Positions 34,850-48,957 of a DNA stretch of 64,000 nucleotides are shown in pieces. Both the position numbers and the translations under genes were made by a program. This DNA is from Lanius collurio. Lineage: Eukaryota > Chordata > Aves > Passeriformes > Laniidae. The DNA is taken from NCBI GenBank assembly GCA_020086605.1, contig JACBWW010000020.1, positions 19,441,250 through 19,505,249 on the forward strand, read 5' to 3'. How positions within the stretch are numbered: position 1 is the stretch's first letter; every line of letters begins with the position of its first letter. The notes under the pieces were generated by a model. That model was not told where the DNA came from. It was given only the letters and a program-made list of their open reading frames with translations, and did no database searches.

Positions 34850-37800
34850 TTTGTATTATGTTTCTGTCCTTAGTACTCTATTAATTATGAATATTTAGAT
34901 TCAAAACAGTTCACCATCAGATGTTTTGACAAGGTGTTTTGGCACCTGGATATGTTTTGAGACGTGGGTCTGGCTCCACTGATTGCTGCATATTCCAGGG
35001 CATCAGCAGGAAAACTGACACAAGACTCCAGCTATTTCAGGGAAATTATCAAATGATTTTGCCACAAAATTAAGATTGTTCCTACATATGTTTTCTCTTG
35101 CTTGTGATGTTTTCCAGATCCACACTGCAGTTGTGGCACAACAAGCAAGATCTAGAACTTCAATGAAACCCTTTTGACAGAGAAGAACTTAGTGATGACG
35201 CATGAATAATCTTTATTTTCTTGGTGCACGTGCCAGCCTTCTAAGTATTTAAACTGACTCACTTTTTAAACTGTCCTGGAAATACAAATGCAACCCCCCC
35301 CTATTTATGCTACTTGGTATTGTACAACTCTACTTAACCAGCTTGAGCTATGAAGTTTTCACTTTACTGAAAGCCATAAATATTCAAAAATTAAAAGGCC
35401 CTAACCTTATGAAATAGTTTTCAAAATGTTCTTTCCATTCTTCACTGCAGCCATGAAAGTTCACTTTTTCAAGCTTTTGTCTCTAACTTGAAGAACTAAA
35501 TCTTCCAGAGGGGGGAGGTTAGGGTGGGTAAAAAATGACCAAAGTGAGGAACACAGCTTGGCCATCTGATTTTAAAAGCTGGATATCAAAGTAAAGCATA
35601 AAATACCACAGCTAAAATCACACAGGTTGATACAATAGACTTCTTTTATAACAGCTATTCTTTCAAATTATTAAATTAATTCATTTTTGTGAGTTAAATC
35701 AAACTGCAAATTCCTTAGGGCATGGCACAATCTTTTTTCAATAGAACATTAATACAGAAGAGGCCCACTCTTAATTGGAATTCTTCAGCTCTTCTGTAAT
35801 ATAAATAAAAATCATAATTAGAAATGTACTAAGATAAAAAGAAACAAAAGGTCTTGTAAATACCACTGAATGTTCCTATTATCCTCATGGCATTAAAAGT
35901 TCACTGCTTATTTTGTTACAGAGCAATTAAAAGCAGGTAACTTTCAAGGCTCAGAGAAAAAGGAGTGAAGACTTTCCACGTGCACATTCTCTTTCATGAA
36001 GCCAAGGACAAAAACAGATAGCAGATCTGAACAGAAATTGAGAGGGACACATTAGAATCAGTCTGAAGGATTGTCTTGAAGTATTATGAAACTTCACTGA
36101 ACATAAAGGTAAGAGGAATTTTATTGATATAGCGTGCTAATTTTATTGAGGGAAGTAACTCATATGGAAACAGTAACTCATTTTTCAAAGACCATTACTT
36201 AACCAGTCAATGCCTGAGGAGGTAGGCACCCGTCAGACAGAAATGCTGGGATTAATATTTACAGACTGGAAGCCAGAATAACATATTAGCTACTTCCCTA
36301 TGAGAAGTAAAAAAAAAAAATATTTTTCATTCTACATTCACTACAAATAAGACAAATCTGTCCATCAGAGGGTAGATTCATTGAACATGGTTCTATTAGC
36401 TCTTTTCCTCTAACCAGGCTCTAAACTTGGTACTACAGGCAACAGAAGGCATAGAAGGCATTTATTTATTTCCTAAACATAAGGCTGTAAAAGTGGGAGT
36501 TTAGAAGCAGAAAAAAATATGCAAAGAAATGTTCTATCTCACTAACGTTAATGCATAACCAAGCATCTACTCTATATACATAATGCAGCGAAAAATAAAT
36601 TAGATGACAGATGTCTTCTCCCTCCCCCTTGTCAGTTGTAGCATGAGTAGACAAACAATCTAAATCACTGGCAGCTATGTGTTATGGGAACACTGTGCAG
36701 AGGTTGTTAATTATTCCTGTCAGAGAACAAAATGCAGCTGCATTATTTACTTTGAAATTTCAAACACAATAAACCATAAAATAAGTATTATTTACGTAAA
36801 GGTAACTCCATGTCCATGTCCAGAAGTAATCAATAAATCCATGGATTCAGTAACTGATATTTCTTTATAAGTGAAAAGCAAGAGTCTAAGTGAAAAATAT
36901 TTACAGAAGTTATATAAATGTTGCTGACATAAACCCCCAAAATTAATAACTTCTATTTTACTGGACCCTTATGCAGATATACACAATACAAAAATATATT
37001 ATGTTTTGCTATAACTTAGAGGTAGAGTTATCACTTACTACAATTAATGCATCTGTTTCCTAGCCATAAAAGGAAAAACACCACCTCTGGAATTTAGGAT
37101 AAAAAAAGAATTTTGCACTCACACCTGTTTGATTTTCTAGTTCAGTACTAATTCTTCTCCTTTGTCAGAGTAGTAGGCTCTCTTGGAGGCACTTATATTT
37201 CAAGATAGTGGTGCACCTAGCAGAGCATATCCTCCTTTCCATCATGATATTCAGATGATGTGACTTGGTGGCACACATGGTACAGACCCTAGTTGGGAGG
37301 GAGGAAGAGGCTGAGAGACTTGAAGCCTTTTAACATCTAAGGAAACTCATACTCCGATAAAAATCAAGATGAGAAAGAATGCAGGAAAAAGCATTTTTCC
37401 AATTATGCTGTGTATTGGTCACTCTTTTAAGAAAAGCTCTCTATCCTATACCTTACAGTCTGTGTCATCTCTTACTGACAGAACAAGATTGATGTACAGT
37501 ACTGGGCAAGAAAGGAACTAGTTCCTTCATTTTCTACATAAGTATTTTCATAAAGATAAAAGTGGATGTTAAAAATTGAAATAAAAGAGCTGAAGAAATA
37601 TATGATTAACACATATTTCTTAGTTGCCAACATCCAGTGCATAAATGTGCCCTAAAGCATATGGGTTTTTTTACCAAAAATATAAATAATATGTTTTTAC
37701 AATGGACTGAATAGTATTTTAACCAATATTTTTATGATTACAACAGTAGGAGGTTATATATGGAAAAAAAAAAAGAGAATATATTACAGGCAGACAGATT

Positions 37801-39719
37801 TTACACATTGCTATTTGTGCATAACTCAAGCTATATTTTGCATTAGCTACTCAGGTTTAAAATGCCAGAATATCGGAGGAAGAAATTCTTTATTAAGTAA
37901 TTTACCTCATCTTTGTCAGGCACCCATTTCTCAGCAGAGATTGCTGAATGTAAAGCAGAGGCAAGAATGGCAGTAAATAGAAGTGTGAATCATTCCTGGG
38001 ACATGTTCAGAGTTTGCTGATAGGAAGGAACTGCTGTCTCCATCCATGCAGACTCCTCATACACAGGCTTACAGAGTCTGGGACTCAAAGCCCATCTCAC
38101 TCCCTGCTGCCCAAAGAAATGCAATCTCTGGTGTATAAAGCAATAGGACTAGAACACTATTGACCAAAATCATCACATCTATTAACTCCATGATACCGAC
38201 TACCACTGTAATTCAAGCTCGCTGTCCTGTAGTGAAAGCCTTCCAGTGAATTATCTAAGGTACTATAGCAGCTGTCTCTGTAAATACAGAGTTCCACTGG
38301 GCCCATGAAACTGCTGAATATTAGAGGAATTTGAAAAATAGTATTAAAGTTGAAATGACTATCTTATTTATTGAATTTTAATTTAGTTTGGTATTATGAG
38401 TAATTCTATGGAGGAGATGTGCATGCGGACTTGATGGCGATTCCTTTCCTTAAAAACACCTGAAAAGTAATTGCACTTCGAAAAGTCATAATTTTTCAGG
38501 TCATGTTCATTTACTAGCAATTAATCAATGTTTTCTGGTAATCAGAACATGGATTATTATTTTACATTTGTAAAAAATGAGCATTTTTCACCTTTGATAA
38601 TGGACCACTTGAGATCAATTTATTCATCTTTGCGGCAACAGAAACCCTGCTACATTTGTGATTATAAGAATACTTAGAAGTGAGGTAATGATGAAGACAT
38701 GGGTTTCAATACAGATTTTACAGAATCCTGCAGCTCTCAGCAGGGTAAATACATCATCCAAAATGCTCTCCACCAAGAAAAAAGAAAAGAGAACAAAGTA
38801 ATGAAAAACAAAAGGAATAGCCATTTTTGATTTGTAGTCCAAGTGTTAACCTTACTCTCTGCACAGGACAACATGAGACAGTCAATTGCTAGTATTGCTT
38901 TATTAGAGAAGACAATAGAAGAAAATGAAAGTAAAAAAGCTCATAAGATTTTCAGAAAGTAATTACCATAGTCTTATGGCAGTTTAATGACAACTGGTCT
39001 TTAATTCTTATCTTAGAAAAATCTCTGAAGAATAAACATCTAAGAACTAAATGTTGTGATAAGGCAAGGGAGAATTACAAACATACATTTCTATGATATA
39101 ACAGTCTTACAATATTAAGCTTGAGACTGTGTCTAATATTCAGTTTCATTATACCCCAAAATCAATTTCCATGGAATTGTTCACAGCCTGATATCACTCT
39201 TATATAAAAAATTAGTTCTCACTAAACAAAATTTTGTGTTATTTTCTTAGCTATTTGATACATTTTAATGAAAATCCTCGTATAGTTTCATTCCTCCCTA
39301 GCTGACTTACCCACATTTCCTACACATCTGTATTCAAAGAAAACCAATTCTTAAAAACCAAACAAACCAACCCAACAAAACCAAAAATAAAGACAACAAA
39401 AAAACCATACCCAAAATTGGCTAATTCATTCCTGCACATCTAACCAAAAGTTAACATAAAGCTTTTTCTTATGTTTCTATTATGTTAATCAGAAAGGTTA
39501 AAATTTAGGAGAGATCATGGGAAGCTTTTTCTGAAGTTTACTTGCAAATCACTGCAGTCTAGAGAGTGGAATTGAACAAAATGATAACTGACAAAGGGTA
39601 AAGCCCCAGCATTTTCACACTTTGAAGTGTTTTCTAAAATCTAATTTCAAGGAACATTGTTGGGGGCAGAACATGGCTTATTGTAGCTGCTGAAAATAAG
39701 TTTCTAGCTGATTATGAAG
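34850..39719. other. Gene-free AT-rich DNA
   Basis: No gene seen. 36110-36240 and 38395-38530 hold CpG-containing words in AT-rich context and could be conserved non-coding elements. An AAAC-rich low-complexity tract lies at about 39345-39412. Confidence 0.6.
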
Positions 39720-40465
39720 GACCTTGAAGAGTTGGGAACCGTCTGAAATTCAAAATTCAAGTACAGATTCCCGCACCTGGGGAGGAATAGCCTCCTGCAC
39801 CAGAACAGGCTGGGGATTGGTCTGCTGTGGAGAAGGACCTGGAGGTCTTGGTGGACAACAAGCTGTCCATGAGCCAGGAGTGTGTCCTGGTGGCCAAGAA
39901 GGCCAAAGGTATCCTAGGCTGCATTAGGAAGGGCACTGCCAGCAGGTCAGGGGAGGTGATCCTGCCCCTCTGCTCAGCCCTGGTGAGGCCACATCTGGAG
40001 TGTTGTATCCAGCTCTGAGCTCCTCAGGACAAGAGAGACATGGAGCTCCTGGAGCAGGTCCAGTGGAGGGCAACAGAGATGATTAAAGGACTGGAGTATT
40101 TCACTTATGAGGAAAGGCTGATGGAGTTGGGTCTGTTCAGCCTGGAGGCAAGTGGGAGGGGACCTCATCAAGAGGATGGAATGAGGCTCTTCTCGGTGAT
40201 GGCAAGAGCCAATGGGCAGAAACTGATGCACAGGAAGTACCACCTGAACAGGAGGAAGAGCTTCTTTGCTGTGTGAGTGACCCCACACAGGAACTGATTG
40301 CCCAGAGAGGCTGTGGAGTGTCCCTCACTGGAGATAGTAAGGAACTGTCTGGGCACCATCCTGTGCCCTGTGCTCAAGGATGAACCTGCATGAGCAGGGG
40401 ACTCGGACCAGATGACCACTGTGCCTCTTCAAATCTCACTCATTCTGTGATTCTGCAATTCATTG
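39720..40465 (+). mobile_element. CR1 LINE with C-terminal reverse-transcriptase remnant
   Basis: The best preserved CR1 here. In one frame it reads [17 protein letters not shown], then [14 protein letters not shown], then [16 protein letters not shown], the familiar end of CR1 ORF2. A second frame continues [20 protein letters not shown] and LGLFSLE. The 3' untranslated region follows, ending in ATTCTGTGATTCTGCAATTC near 40460. Frameshifts between the segments show that it is dead. It is 5'-truncated. Confidence 0.9.
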
Positions 40466-41876
40466 AAGTACATCTGAATCTATCTAAGGTCCTCCACAGA
40501 CCCTATCTGTACATATTCTAGAGAATAATGTATTCTACTAGAAACCCTGGGTATTGCACATAAACTGCATATGCATGACAGAAAACAATTCTGAGAGTTT
40601 AGAGGCATATTTTAATACAGAATAGAAGAGTAGACTAAGTAATGCCTTAATGATCTAAAAAATAAAGGAAAGTAAATATAATGCATAGGGGTAGTAAGAA
40701 GTGAATTATTTCATACAAAAAACAATAAACACACTCAATAAACTGTCAAAATTGAAAGCCTGAATTTTGCCAGAAGATAGATGAATTTCACACTCCTATC
40801 AGCAAAGCTTTGAAGTGAATATACAAAAAAAATTGGAAAGGGCAGCACAGCAGTTCAAAAAAATATGTTCACTACAGAGAAAAGTCTTCAAACTCAGGCT
40901 AAAAAAAAAGAAATTAAAAAAATAATAATAACAGTCTGTAATTCTGGTATGCTGTTCTTTGCCGGAACGGCCCAGGAAATTTCCCATTTGAAAATGAGCA
41001 AGTGAACAAAATCTGTGTTTTGATCATAATGTTTGAAATCTGAGTCCTAAGAAAAAAATATCAAATCATGTTCCATATGTTCAAAAAAGGAAGAAGATGG
41101 GATATTTTATTAATTTACAAAAGAGTTTCAGTGATATTCAAAAATCTATGAATATGAACATTTTGAAGTTATTCATTAAGGAATTTAGAAAATTTTCAAA
41201 AATATTGACTCTAAGAGAAGAGGAAGATCGTATGTTGCAAAGAAGTGTGTAAAAATACCAGTATAAAGGTTACCACAAATCAGCAAATCAATGAAAACTA
41301 GGATCAATCAAGAAACAAATATATATATAAGAATAGAAAATTTAGCAGGTTACCATGAACACTGGAACAAATAAGAGAATTCTTCAGATTAAATAGAGAA
41401 GAATAAAAAAAAAGTTAGACAACTGCATCTTAAGGCTAGTTAGAGACTTAAAATTCCAAAAATTAAATTAAAACTGTGGGTTTAATTTCCATAGTGTGGA
41501 ACCACAGTCAGTAGAGGTCAATCTCATTATTTAATGCACTCAAGGAAATATTTGAAGTATATAAGAGCGTCTTAAAATGTCCTTAATTAAATATCAATAG
41601 AATGGTACTTGAGACATTGTATACAGTATTAAGCATGCAACAGCCATCAGAATACACATCTCACTAACTGCAGTAGCTAGTAAGACAACATAGTTAGAAG
41701 ATTTAGTTTTACATAAATGACAATTCTGTAATTTAAAACATATCCTTTATAAACACATTCTAGTTATATTCAGGAGTTATATTTTGAAAAAGTAGCCATT
41801 ATTTCATGAAAAATAATCAGCAATGGTGCTAAGAATGGCATGCTGATACTCAGCACCAGCTCCTGAAGAGTGAATT
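40466..41876. other. Gene-free AT-rich DNA
   Basis: No gene or recognised repeat. Confidence 0.6.
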
Positions 41877-42126
41877 GTTGTCATGGCTTGCAGGGACACC
41901 AAAAGCCTACAACCAGCCCCCCACTTCCACATCTAAAAGGGAACAGCTGCAGAGAAGGACATGGTGGTGCCAGGTCACTGCAGAAGGAACAAAGGAAAAT
42001 AAAAGATGGTAGACACCTGCCCTAGGACCTGAATGGGGTCTTTCAGGAGACTGGCAGCATCCTAGAAAGGTGGGACCCTTTGACCCTTTATTTGTTGTCA
42101 GCTTTGTATTTTTTTTTTTTTTTTTC
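41877..42126 (+). repeat. Possible LTR or unclassified repeat fragment
   Basis: A GC-richer block beginning TTGTTGTCATGG, a start reminiscent of several avian LTRs, and ending in a 16-base T run at about 42110-42125. No target duplications or polyadenylation signal were confirmed, so both identity and orientation are uncertain. Confidence 0.3.
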
Positions 42127-43707
42127 AGAAACTACTGATTTCCCATGGAAATTCACTGGAAAAGATGTGAGGCTATAGGATTGATTCCAGTACTGAGATT
42201 GGCACTATGACATAAGAAGAAACTGTAAATAAATGCAAGGGTTACAAAGATTAATTGGAAATATAAAGCATATAGTGGGATAAAAAAGAAGTCTTACCAT
42301 AGGGACCATTTTGCAAAAGTATATAGCAGCAAATAAATAAATGAGAGTGTAGCATTACCAGCAGGGAGAATAAAAATGAAGGACCTCATCCTAGGCCTGC
42401 AAAGCAGGGAAATTTACATGATTTCTTGCACACTAATCTAGTGTTTGCAGAAAATATAGATAAGTTAAAACAGTCAAAGGGCACAATGTTTTCTTCTGAA
42501 TAAAAAAGAAATTAAAGCAAAACAGAACAAAACAGAATTAATATGTGAATTAAGAAATTATGTTCTTTCATCTTGTGTTTCACTAGCAGGTCCCAAACTC
42601 CTACACACATCAGGTGACAACGACGTGAATCCATACTTTATTATCCCAATTCCCTCTGTCTCTCCATTTCCCAGTCCTTTTCTGGTTTTGAAAATAGGTT
42701 AGCTGCTATTCATTCAGGGTTTGTAATTGTATAGTTATACAAACTCAATGCTTTTCATGGCTGCATGGTTTTAACACAGCAATAGAACGTAACATCAGGG
42801 AGAAATAGACCACTACAATCCTTGTGGTCCCATGTATGGCGTGAGAAATATATTTCTGTCCCCCACTCCCTCTTATAATGTAGGGTGAAATCAGAATGAG
42901 CTATTACCAGAGGCAAATAATGGGTTGCAAAAATTAAAGTGGATGGATGAATTTTTCTTCATTTTGTAAAAGTTATATCTATCAAAGGCACAAACATTTG
43001 CATTTTTATGAATATAGCCCATTACATTTTATGAAAAATAAGGTTCAGATTTCAACCGTGTCATGATTTGATCCCGTTAGGAACCTCCAGAGCAATATTT
43101 TCATTATGGTATACCTATATGCTCATCTTCCTGGGACACTGAAGGGCAAACAAGGAGGAAGCTAACATGGAAAAAAAGAGCAAATAATATGCACAAGAAA
43201 CATTTATCAACAAAAGGTGCATATTCATATTAGCCACATACACTTATATTAGAGGCACTTTTCCAAAAACACACTCCAGACAGAGCAAACTATTAAATCA
43301 TCTTTTCTAGGGCATTATATCATATAGTATCTTGCTACTTGAAAATCACATATATATCCATATTTTTTGGTTCATTAAATCAATTAATCTGATGCAATAG
43401 AACATCTTAATAGAGACTGAGCTCACACAGATAAAAATGGTATACTGGAAACCTCTTGCTGTTACACTAGGATAAAAGCAATTATCTTTTTGAAGAAACT
43501 TTGATAAGGACACATAAACTTTCATGCCAGTACTCCACTCTCCCACACACTCTATTACTAAGGCATAGTCACTCTACTGTTTTATCTTGTAACACTTTAA
43601 AGCCAAAGCTTTGAAAATTCTTCATGACATGTAGAAGATGTAAAGCAGAATTCCAAGATGATGTTTGAACGTTATTGTAATTTATTTCTAATTACCCTAC
43701 TCTGATT
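42127..43707. other. Gene-free DNA
   Basis: No gene. The segment around 43055-43090 carries a TGTCATGATTTGATCCC phrase that might be the start of an LTR whose 3' end is at 43895, but the intervening sequence is not recognised. Confidence 0.45.
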
Positions 43708-43895
43708 TGATTGGTAATAAATTCAGTTAATTTCCCCAAGTCAATTCTGTTTTGCCCATGACAGTAACTGGTGAGTGATCCTTATCTCAATTCACAAGCC
43801 CATCATTCTATTTTCTCTCCTTGTCCAGCTGAGGTGGTAAGTGACAGAGCAACTATGGTAGGCACTTGGCATCCACCCAGGGTTAAACCAGTACG
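43708..43895 (+). mobile_element. ERVL-type LTR, 3' portion
   Basis: The sequence GGTAATAAATTCAG, then TTTCCCCAAGTCAATTCTG, TTTTGCCCATGACAG, GGTGAGTGATC, TTCTCTCC, GTCCAGCTGAGG and a CA-like end around GGGTTAAACCAG follows the order seen in the R/U5 end of a common avian ERVL-type LTR. AATAAA is at 43716-43721. Only the 3' part is recognisable. Confidence 0.6.
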
Positions 43896-44306
43896 GGTAC
43901 AGTGAAATATAACTGTGATAAATGAATTTTCATAATACAAATAGAGAGGAAATTATATTAAAAAGTGAAGATAACAGTCAGAGCAGATAAAAGGCAAATA
44001 AATAAATATAAAACAAATAGAAAAGGCAGCTTTATTTCTCACCAGCGTTCCCAGATCTCTCCTGGGGTTTTTGTTGTTTTTCTTTTTAACTACATTCTTT
44101 CTATAGGGTATTCCTAGTTGAATGACATATACTGCCCTTGAATGCTAAAGAGAAATCTTAGCCAAACAAATACAAACAAGAAAACAAAGTCACAATCTGT
44201 AAATAAATTTTCTAGTTTCTCAACTTGAAGGTAGGTCTTCCTGTTTATTGACAAAACATGTTTCCCAGTTATCCCAGTTTCCCAGCTTCACAGATTTGTA
44301 AAAGAT
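43896..44306. other. Gene-free AT-rich DNA
   Basis: Nothing recognised. Confidence 0.55.
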
Positions 44307-44505
44307 CATAGAATCATAGAATGCTTGGAAGGAACCTTACAAACCATCTAGTTCCAAACCTCCCTGACATGGACAGGGACAAGTTCCACTAGACCAACCT
44401 GCACTAAATCCCATCCACCTTGACCTTGAACTACTCAGGATTTGGAGTCTCTGGGCACTCTGTTCCACTTTGTCTCACCCCTCTGTGGCAAAACGTCCTT
44501 CTCTC
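44307..44505 (-). mobile_element. CR1 LINE 3' end fragment
   Basis: On the plus strand it starts CATAGAATCATAGAATGC, then GGAAGGAACCTTACAAACCATCTAG, GACATGGACAGGGACAAG, CACTAGACCAACCTGC and CTTGACCTTGAAC. This is CR1 in reverse, including the terminal repeat. It ends inside the 3' untranslated region. Confidence 0.85.
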
Positions 44506-44551
44506 TCTCATGGCTGGGGCATTTGGAAGAGATAACTCAGGCCAGATTAAT

Positions 44552-44610
44552 AGCCCAGTGAGGGGTCAGAGAGCCCAGCGAGGGGACAGAGAGCCCAGCA
44601 AGGGTCACCT
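44552..44610. repeat. 20-bp tandem repeat, about three units
   Basis: AGCCCAGTGAGGGGTCAGAG is followed by a second 20-bp unit with two changes and a third, decaying unit. It lies just beyond the CR1 fragment. Confidence 0.8.
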
Positions 44611-45189
44611 CCAGGCTCCTGAGATTCTGAGCCCCAGCCCCTAGTACACATCTTGGTATGAGAGCAGATGTGGAAAGAGATAAAAGTAAATAAGCATTGG
44701 TGACCAAAAGACATGGTTCTTATTTCTATAAAAGTCCACAAGAATTATCACAGAGGCAGAAGTCTCTTGCATACTCCTTGGGAACCTGTGAGACTGTCTC
44801 CCCAAAGATTAGACACAACTTTGTGGTTACTTTTCCAGAAATTGAGTGAAAGGATTTTGGTGTGTGACCCTTCAACAATTTGGTGACAAGAAACATTGGA
44901 TCCTAAGTTATACTATTTCTTGGTTAGCTGTAAATTCAATGGTACCTTTAACCCCACGTGTATAATACTAGTATTCCCTTTTGTCTTATCCTTGGGTAGT
45001 AATACTCTGTTTTAAGTCTTATGTCTGTTATTTTTGTGTCTACTAATAAAAAATTCATTCTATGGTAAACTGAATCAGCCATTATTGAAGAACTTGTGAA
45101 TGACAGTAGGTCTTGGGGTGCTGGACACCTCAATACAGCTACTGCCTGCTGCCAGAGGCCTGGGCAAAAGGCAGGGCCTTATTTAAACC
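44611..45189. other. Unassigned segment between two CR1 fragments
   Basis: No gene. It contains TTTGGTGACAAGAAACATTGG near 44880 and CTAATAAA near 45043, features that occur in LTR elements, but no ends or duplications could be defined. Confidence 0.35.
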
Positions 45190-45305
45190 CACATCAACCA
45201 TTCATAACACTCTCTTAAAGAATTTCTTCATGATAGCTAATCTAAATCTATCCTCCCTCAGATTAAAGGCACTCCCCCTTGTACTGTCCCTACTAGATGC
45301 TTCTG
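45190..45305 (-). mobile_element. CR1 LINE fragment
   Basis: AAAGAATTTCTTCATGATAGC, then TAATCTAAATCTATCCTCCCTC, TTAAAGGCACTCCCCCTTGT and a CTGTCCCTACTAGATGC end match the internal part of CR1 3' regions in reverse. It partly overlaps in content with the end of the 44307-44505 fragment, so it is a separate insertion or a rearranged copy. Confidence 0.7.
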
Positions 45306-48300
45306 AAATGCAATGTTTTCTTGATTAATCATCAAAAGATACTATATATCAACTTGCTTGCAGCTGAAATCTTTCTTTTGGCTTTTAACCTTTTATAAAG
45401 AATTAAAAATTGCCTCACGATAATCTGTCTGGATGATAATGCTGGGATGCTATTTTCAAGCATGAGTTAAAAGTGCTCAAAGAAAGCTCTCTTATTTAAG
45501 ATACACATAAAAACAATTATTTTATTAAAGAGTTCAGAAAAAAAAAAAAACCATGACAAAGTATGTGTTGCTTTCAGTGAGAAAAAGAGCAGTGAGAGGA
45601 AATGTTGCACTCCTGTGGTATTACAGCATGAATTATTGCCAAAAGGTCTCGGAGATTTTGTGGGAGCAAAAAGTGGCATCATGTAAAAAGTTATTACGGT
45701 TCGTAACCTTCTTAAACATTCTTAAATTTACTGAAAACAGAGGACACTAAAATGTATAAATTAAAGTATATGTGTGAGTTCATTAGTGACTTTGCTTTAG
45801 TAGAAGAAAGTATAAATTGAGTTATTTTATATTTTTAATGTTAAAAACTTCATTGCCACAGAAGTCACCTTTGAGATAAAAGAACCCTAATGCTACATAA
45901 GCAAATGAACCCTAATGTTACACAACCAGTAAAATGAAACAAGAATACTAAAAAGTGTTTTGAATACAATGGCTTTTACATTTAGTGTCCTCGGGGGAAA
46001 AAAAATATAACATTCACGAAAGATTTACAAAGATCAAAGAGGATCAGAGAGGAAAATGATTGTGTATTATTTTAGCTTTTTTTACTCTGTCTCACTTCTG
46101 CTGTTGTTTTTTGCAGTTTTTATATGGTGTAAATTATAGATACAGGTGTCATTTTATGACCCTCAAGTAATGCAAAGGATTGAACCATGTAGTTGGAATT
46201 GAATTAAAATATGTTCTATCTATGGCCTGGAAATCAGCAAGGAATAAATATATATGTGTTTTTTAACACAGTTTTTGTATTGCCTCATATGAACACTTTG
46301 TTCTTCCTCTTCATTAACTAGTACCAGCAGTGGTAGTTCCATGTAATTGACACTGTTTTCTGCTTGATCTGGAGTAAAATCAATTATCTAGTTTGAGGAT
46401 TTTTTATGTCTCTATTTTATGGTATTCTGCAAGCTCTACAATAAGAGTCACAGAAATCTAAATGAAAGGGTTGGGGATGCTGCATGACACTGCAGAGGTG
46501 GGGTGGTCACAGTTGTGGCTCATGTCAAATAGAGAGCAAAAAAATCAGGAAATACTTTAAGTGGCTTGAAATTAAAAAATTCTTGAAAAGTGAGTGAATT
46601 GATGACAGCACGGTTCCTTTTTTCTACTGTTTCTAAGGATCTAGGCATTCTTGTAGGTTCCTGAATATTCCCCACAAGGGAAAAAAAAAATTTGTTTTTA
46701 AGAAAGATGAAGCGCAACCTTTTTTTTTTTTAGTTCATTACATTATGCACCTATTACTACCTTTTTGCATAAAACACAAAGGATCTAGAAGCTTTTAAAT
46801 ACACTACACTGAAACAGTGCTTAACACTGGTACAAGAGTTAAAAATAATAATAAAAGAAAATTGAAAAGAAAAAGACTGAGAAACTTCCAGTAGAACCCA
46901 CTGGACCAGAACAGGAAATATTCTTAAATCTAAAACAAAGAAGTTTTTTAGTGTGGAGATATTTTGTCTCTGTTTTCTGCAGTTGCTGCTAAGATAAAAT
47001 GAAAGGCTTTTAAATTTATGTACTCCAAAAATGCATAGATATCACAGCCTTAGATGTAGGTACAAGTTCTGTGCATTTTAGGAAAGGAAATGGAAGAGTA
47101 GCCTTAATCTGATTTTCCAGTTTTCTAATGCTTGCTATGATAAAAGCCATTATGAAATTTAACCCATCCCTAGAAGGTACTTTAAAATTAAACTTGTTTC
47201 AGAAATCCCACAGAGCCCTAGGGCACCTGGGTCTGAGGAGGACATGATGTCCAAACATGTACCTTCGAGGAAAAACATGATTCCTAGAGAACCAGGCTGT
47301 TAGGGAAAAGTTCCATTTATGAAAATCCTAGAATTCTTCGTAATGCTCTACAGCTCAACAAGGCACAGCCTGGCAGCTGTCAGTCTGCTGTTTGGGTATC
47401 ATGCACCCATTTGGAGGCTGGGATAGTTATGGAGCACACAGAAAGGCTCACAGTATGAGCAGCTGTAACAGATGATGGATAGCACAGGTCTTTGCCACAG
47501 GATCCAAACATTTCAGTTGCTACAGACCATTAGTACAAACACAGCTCTGAATGCTCTGTCACTGACTAAAGTTGTACATGGAAAAAATCCATGCACAGCT
47601 CAGACTTCTTCCTTAGGCACTGCCTCTTAGGGCACTGGGAAACAGAAATAAACACAAGAAAAGAATACTCTGGTTTTTGGTTACATTGCAATTCTCTTGT
47701 TGTGTATGGTTGCATAATATACCTCCCATAGTATAATAACCCCCTCGTCTGTTTTTAGCTGTCTGCCTACAATGGAGGATTAATAGCAGGATTACAAATC
47801 TCCTTGTTACAATTTTATTACCTCTCCATGCCACTTTTCTTAGCACTGTATTTCTCTTTCTCTTCTGTACAGGATAATCAAAGAATGGAATGCCTTTCCT
47901 GTTAACCAGCTATTCAGCTGAAAATAAGAGGATAATGAAAGAATGATTCAATGTCCATTTGGAAAGTCAATCAAAGTGAATTTTGATCTATTCTCAAAGG
48001 CTTACAAATGAGCTGAAAAAAATCATTACATAAATCCCGATTCACAATCCCTTTCAGTAATATGGATAGGCATTAAGTATACATGACTAGATTTTTAAGA
48101 GAACTTCCAGCCCTTAACAGTCATCAAATGAAACTTTCAAAGGTACCTTAGTATCTAATTCTCACTGGTGCTTATCTGCATCTTCATAAGCCTAAGTACC
48201 ATAAAAAAAATCCATCCTTTGATTATCATCAAGTGCATAAGGAAACTCTCAAAAGCATGTAAATAGCTGGCAGATATTCATTCAGAGGAGAGGAGGTAGG

Positions 48301-48321
48301 AGGTAGCAGATAGAACAGAAT
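45306..48321. other. Gene-free AT-rich DNA
   Basis: No gene or recognised repeat. Confidence 0.6.
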
Positions 48322-48425
48322 AATCACAAAATCACAGAATCATCTAGGTCAGAAAAAATCTTTGAGATCATCAAGTCCAACCGATGGCTTAACACCACCT
48401 TGTCAACTAGACCATGGCCCTAAGG
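48322..48425 (-). mobile_element. CR1 LINE 3' tail
   Basis: AATCACAGAATCATCTAGG, then AAATCTTTGAGATCATCAAG, TCCAACCGATGGCTTAACACC and CTAGACCATGGCCCTAAG: the reverse of a CR1 3' terminus. About 100 bp survive. Confidence 0.8.
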
Positions 48426-48900
48426 TTGAAAATGGCTCAGATAAGAAGTTATATAATATACATTTCCCCCTCCCCACAAAGACTTTGGTCTTACTTAGGC
48501 ATAGTCTCCAAATCATAGTATATTGTAGCTTATTTATTCCACTTTCACTTACCCTAAAGATGAGGAAGAAGAAAACAGAAAAAACTTGTTTCCTGATTTC
48601 ATTCAATCTTTTGCAGTAAATTTTTTCCTTTATAGGTCTTGCTCCTTTACATTATATTTTTGAGAACGTTTATCTTCTCCTGCTTTCCCACAGCAGAAAC
48701 GTTATTTCTTCTCAGAAAAGAAGAAATTATTTTTCCCAAAATTTCAATAGCTTACTTTCTTCCCTGAATTCAGCTAACTTTTTTAAACTCCATTTTTTCT
48801 GGAAGATGGAAGTGTATCAGTCTTCCAGATATCATTTGAAAATGATATGCAAATGCCTGCATATTCCTTAAATTTAGAGAAATGAAAATCTGTTTATCAA
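48426..48900. other. Gene-free AT-rich DNA
   Basis: Nothing recognised. Confidence 0.6.
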
Positions 48901-48930
48901 CATACTGGTTTGGGCAGGGATAGAGTAAAT

Positions 48931-48957
48931 TGTGTGTGTGTGTGTGTGTGTGTGTGT
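48931..48957. repeat. (TG)n microsatellite
   Basis: About 13 TG dinucleotides near the left end of the LTR. Confidence 0.95.
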
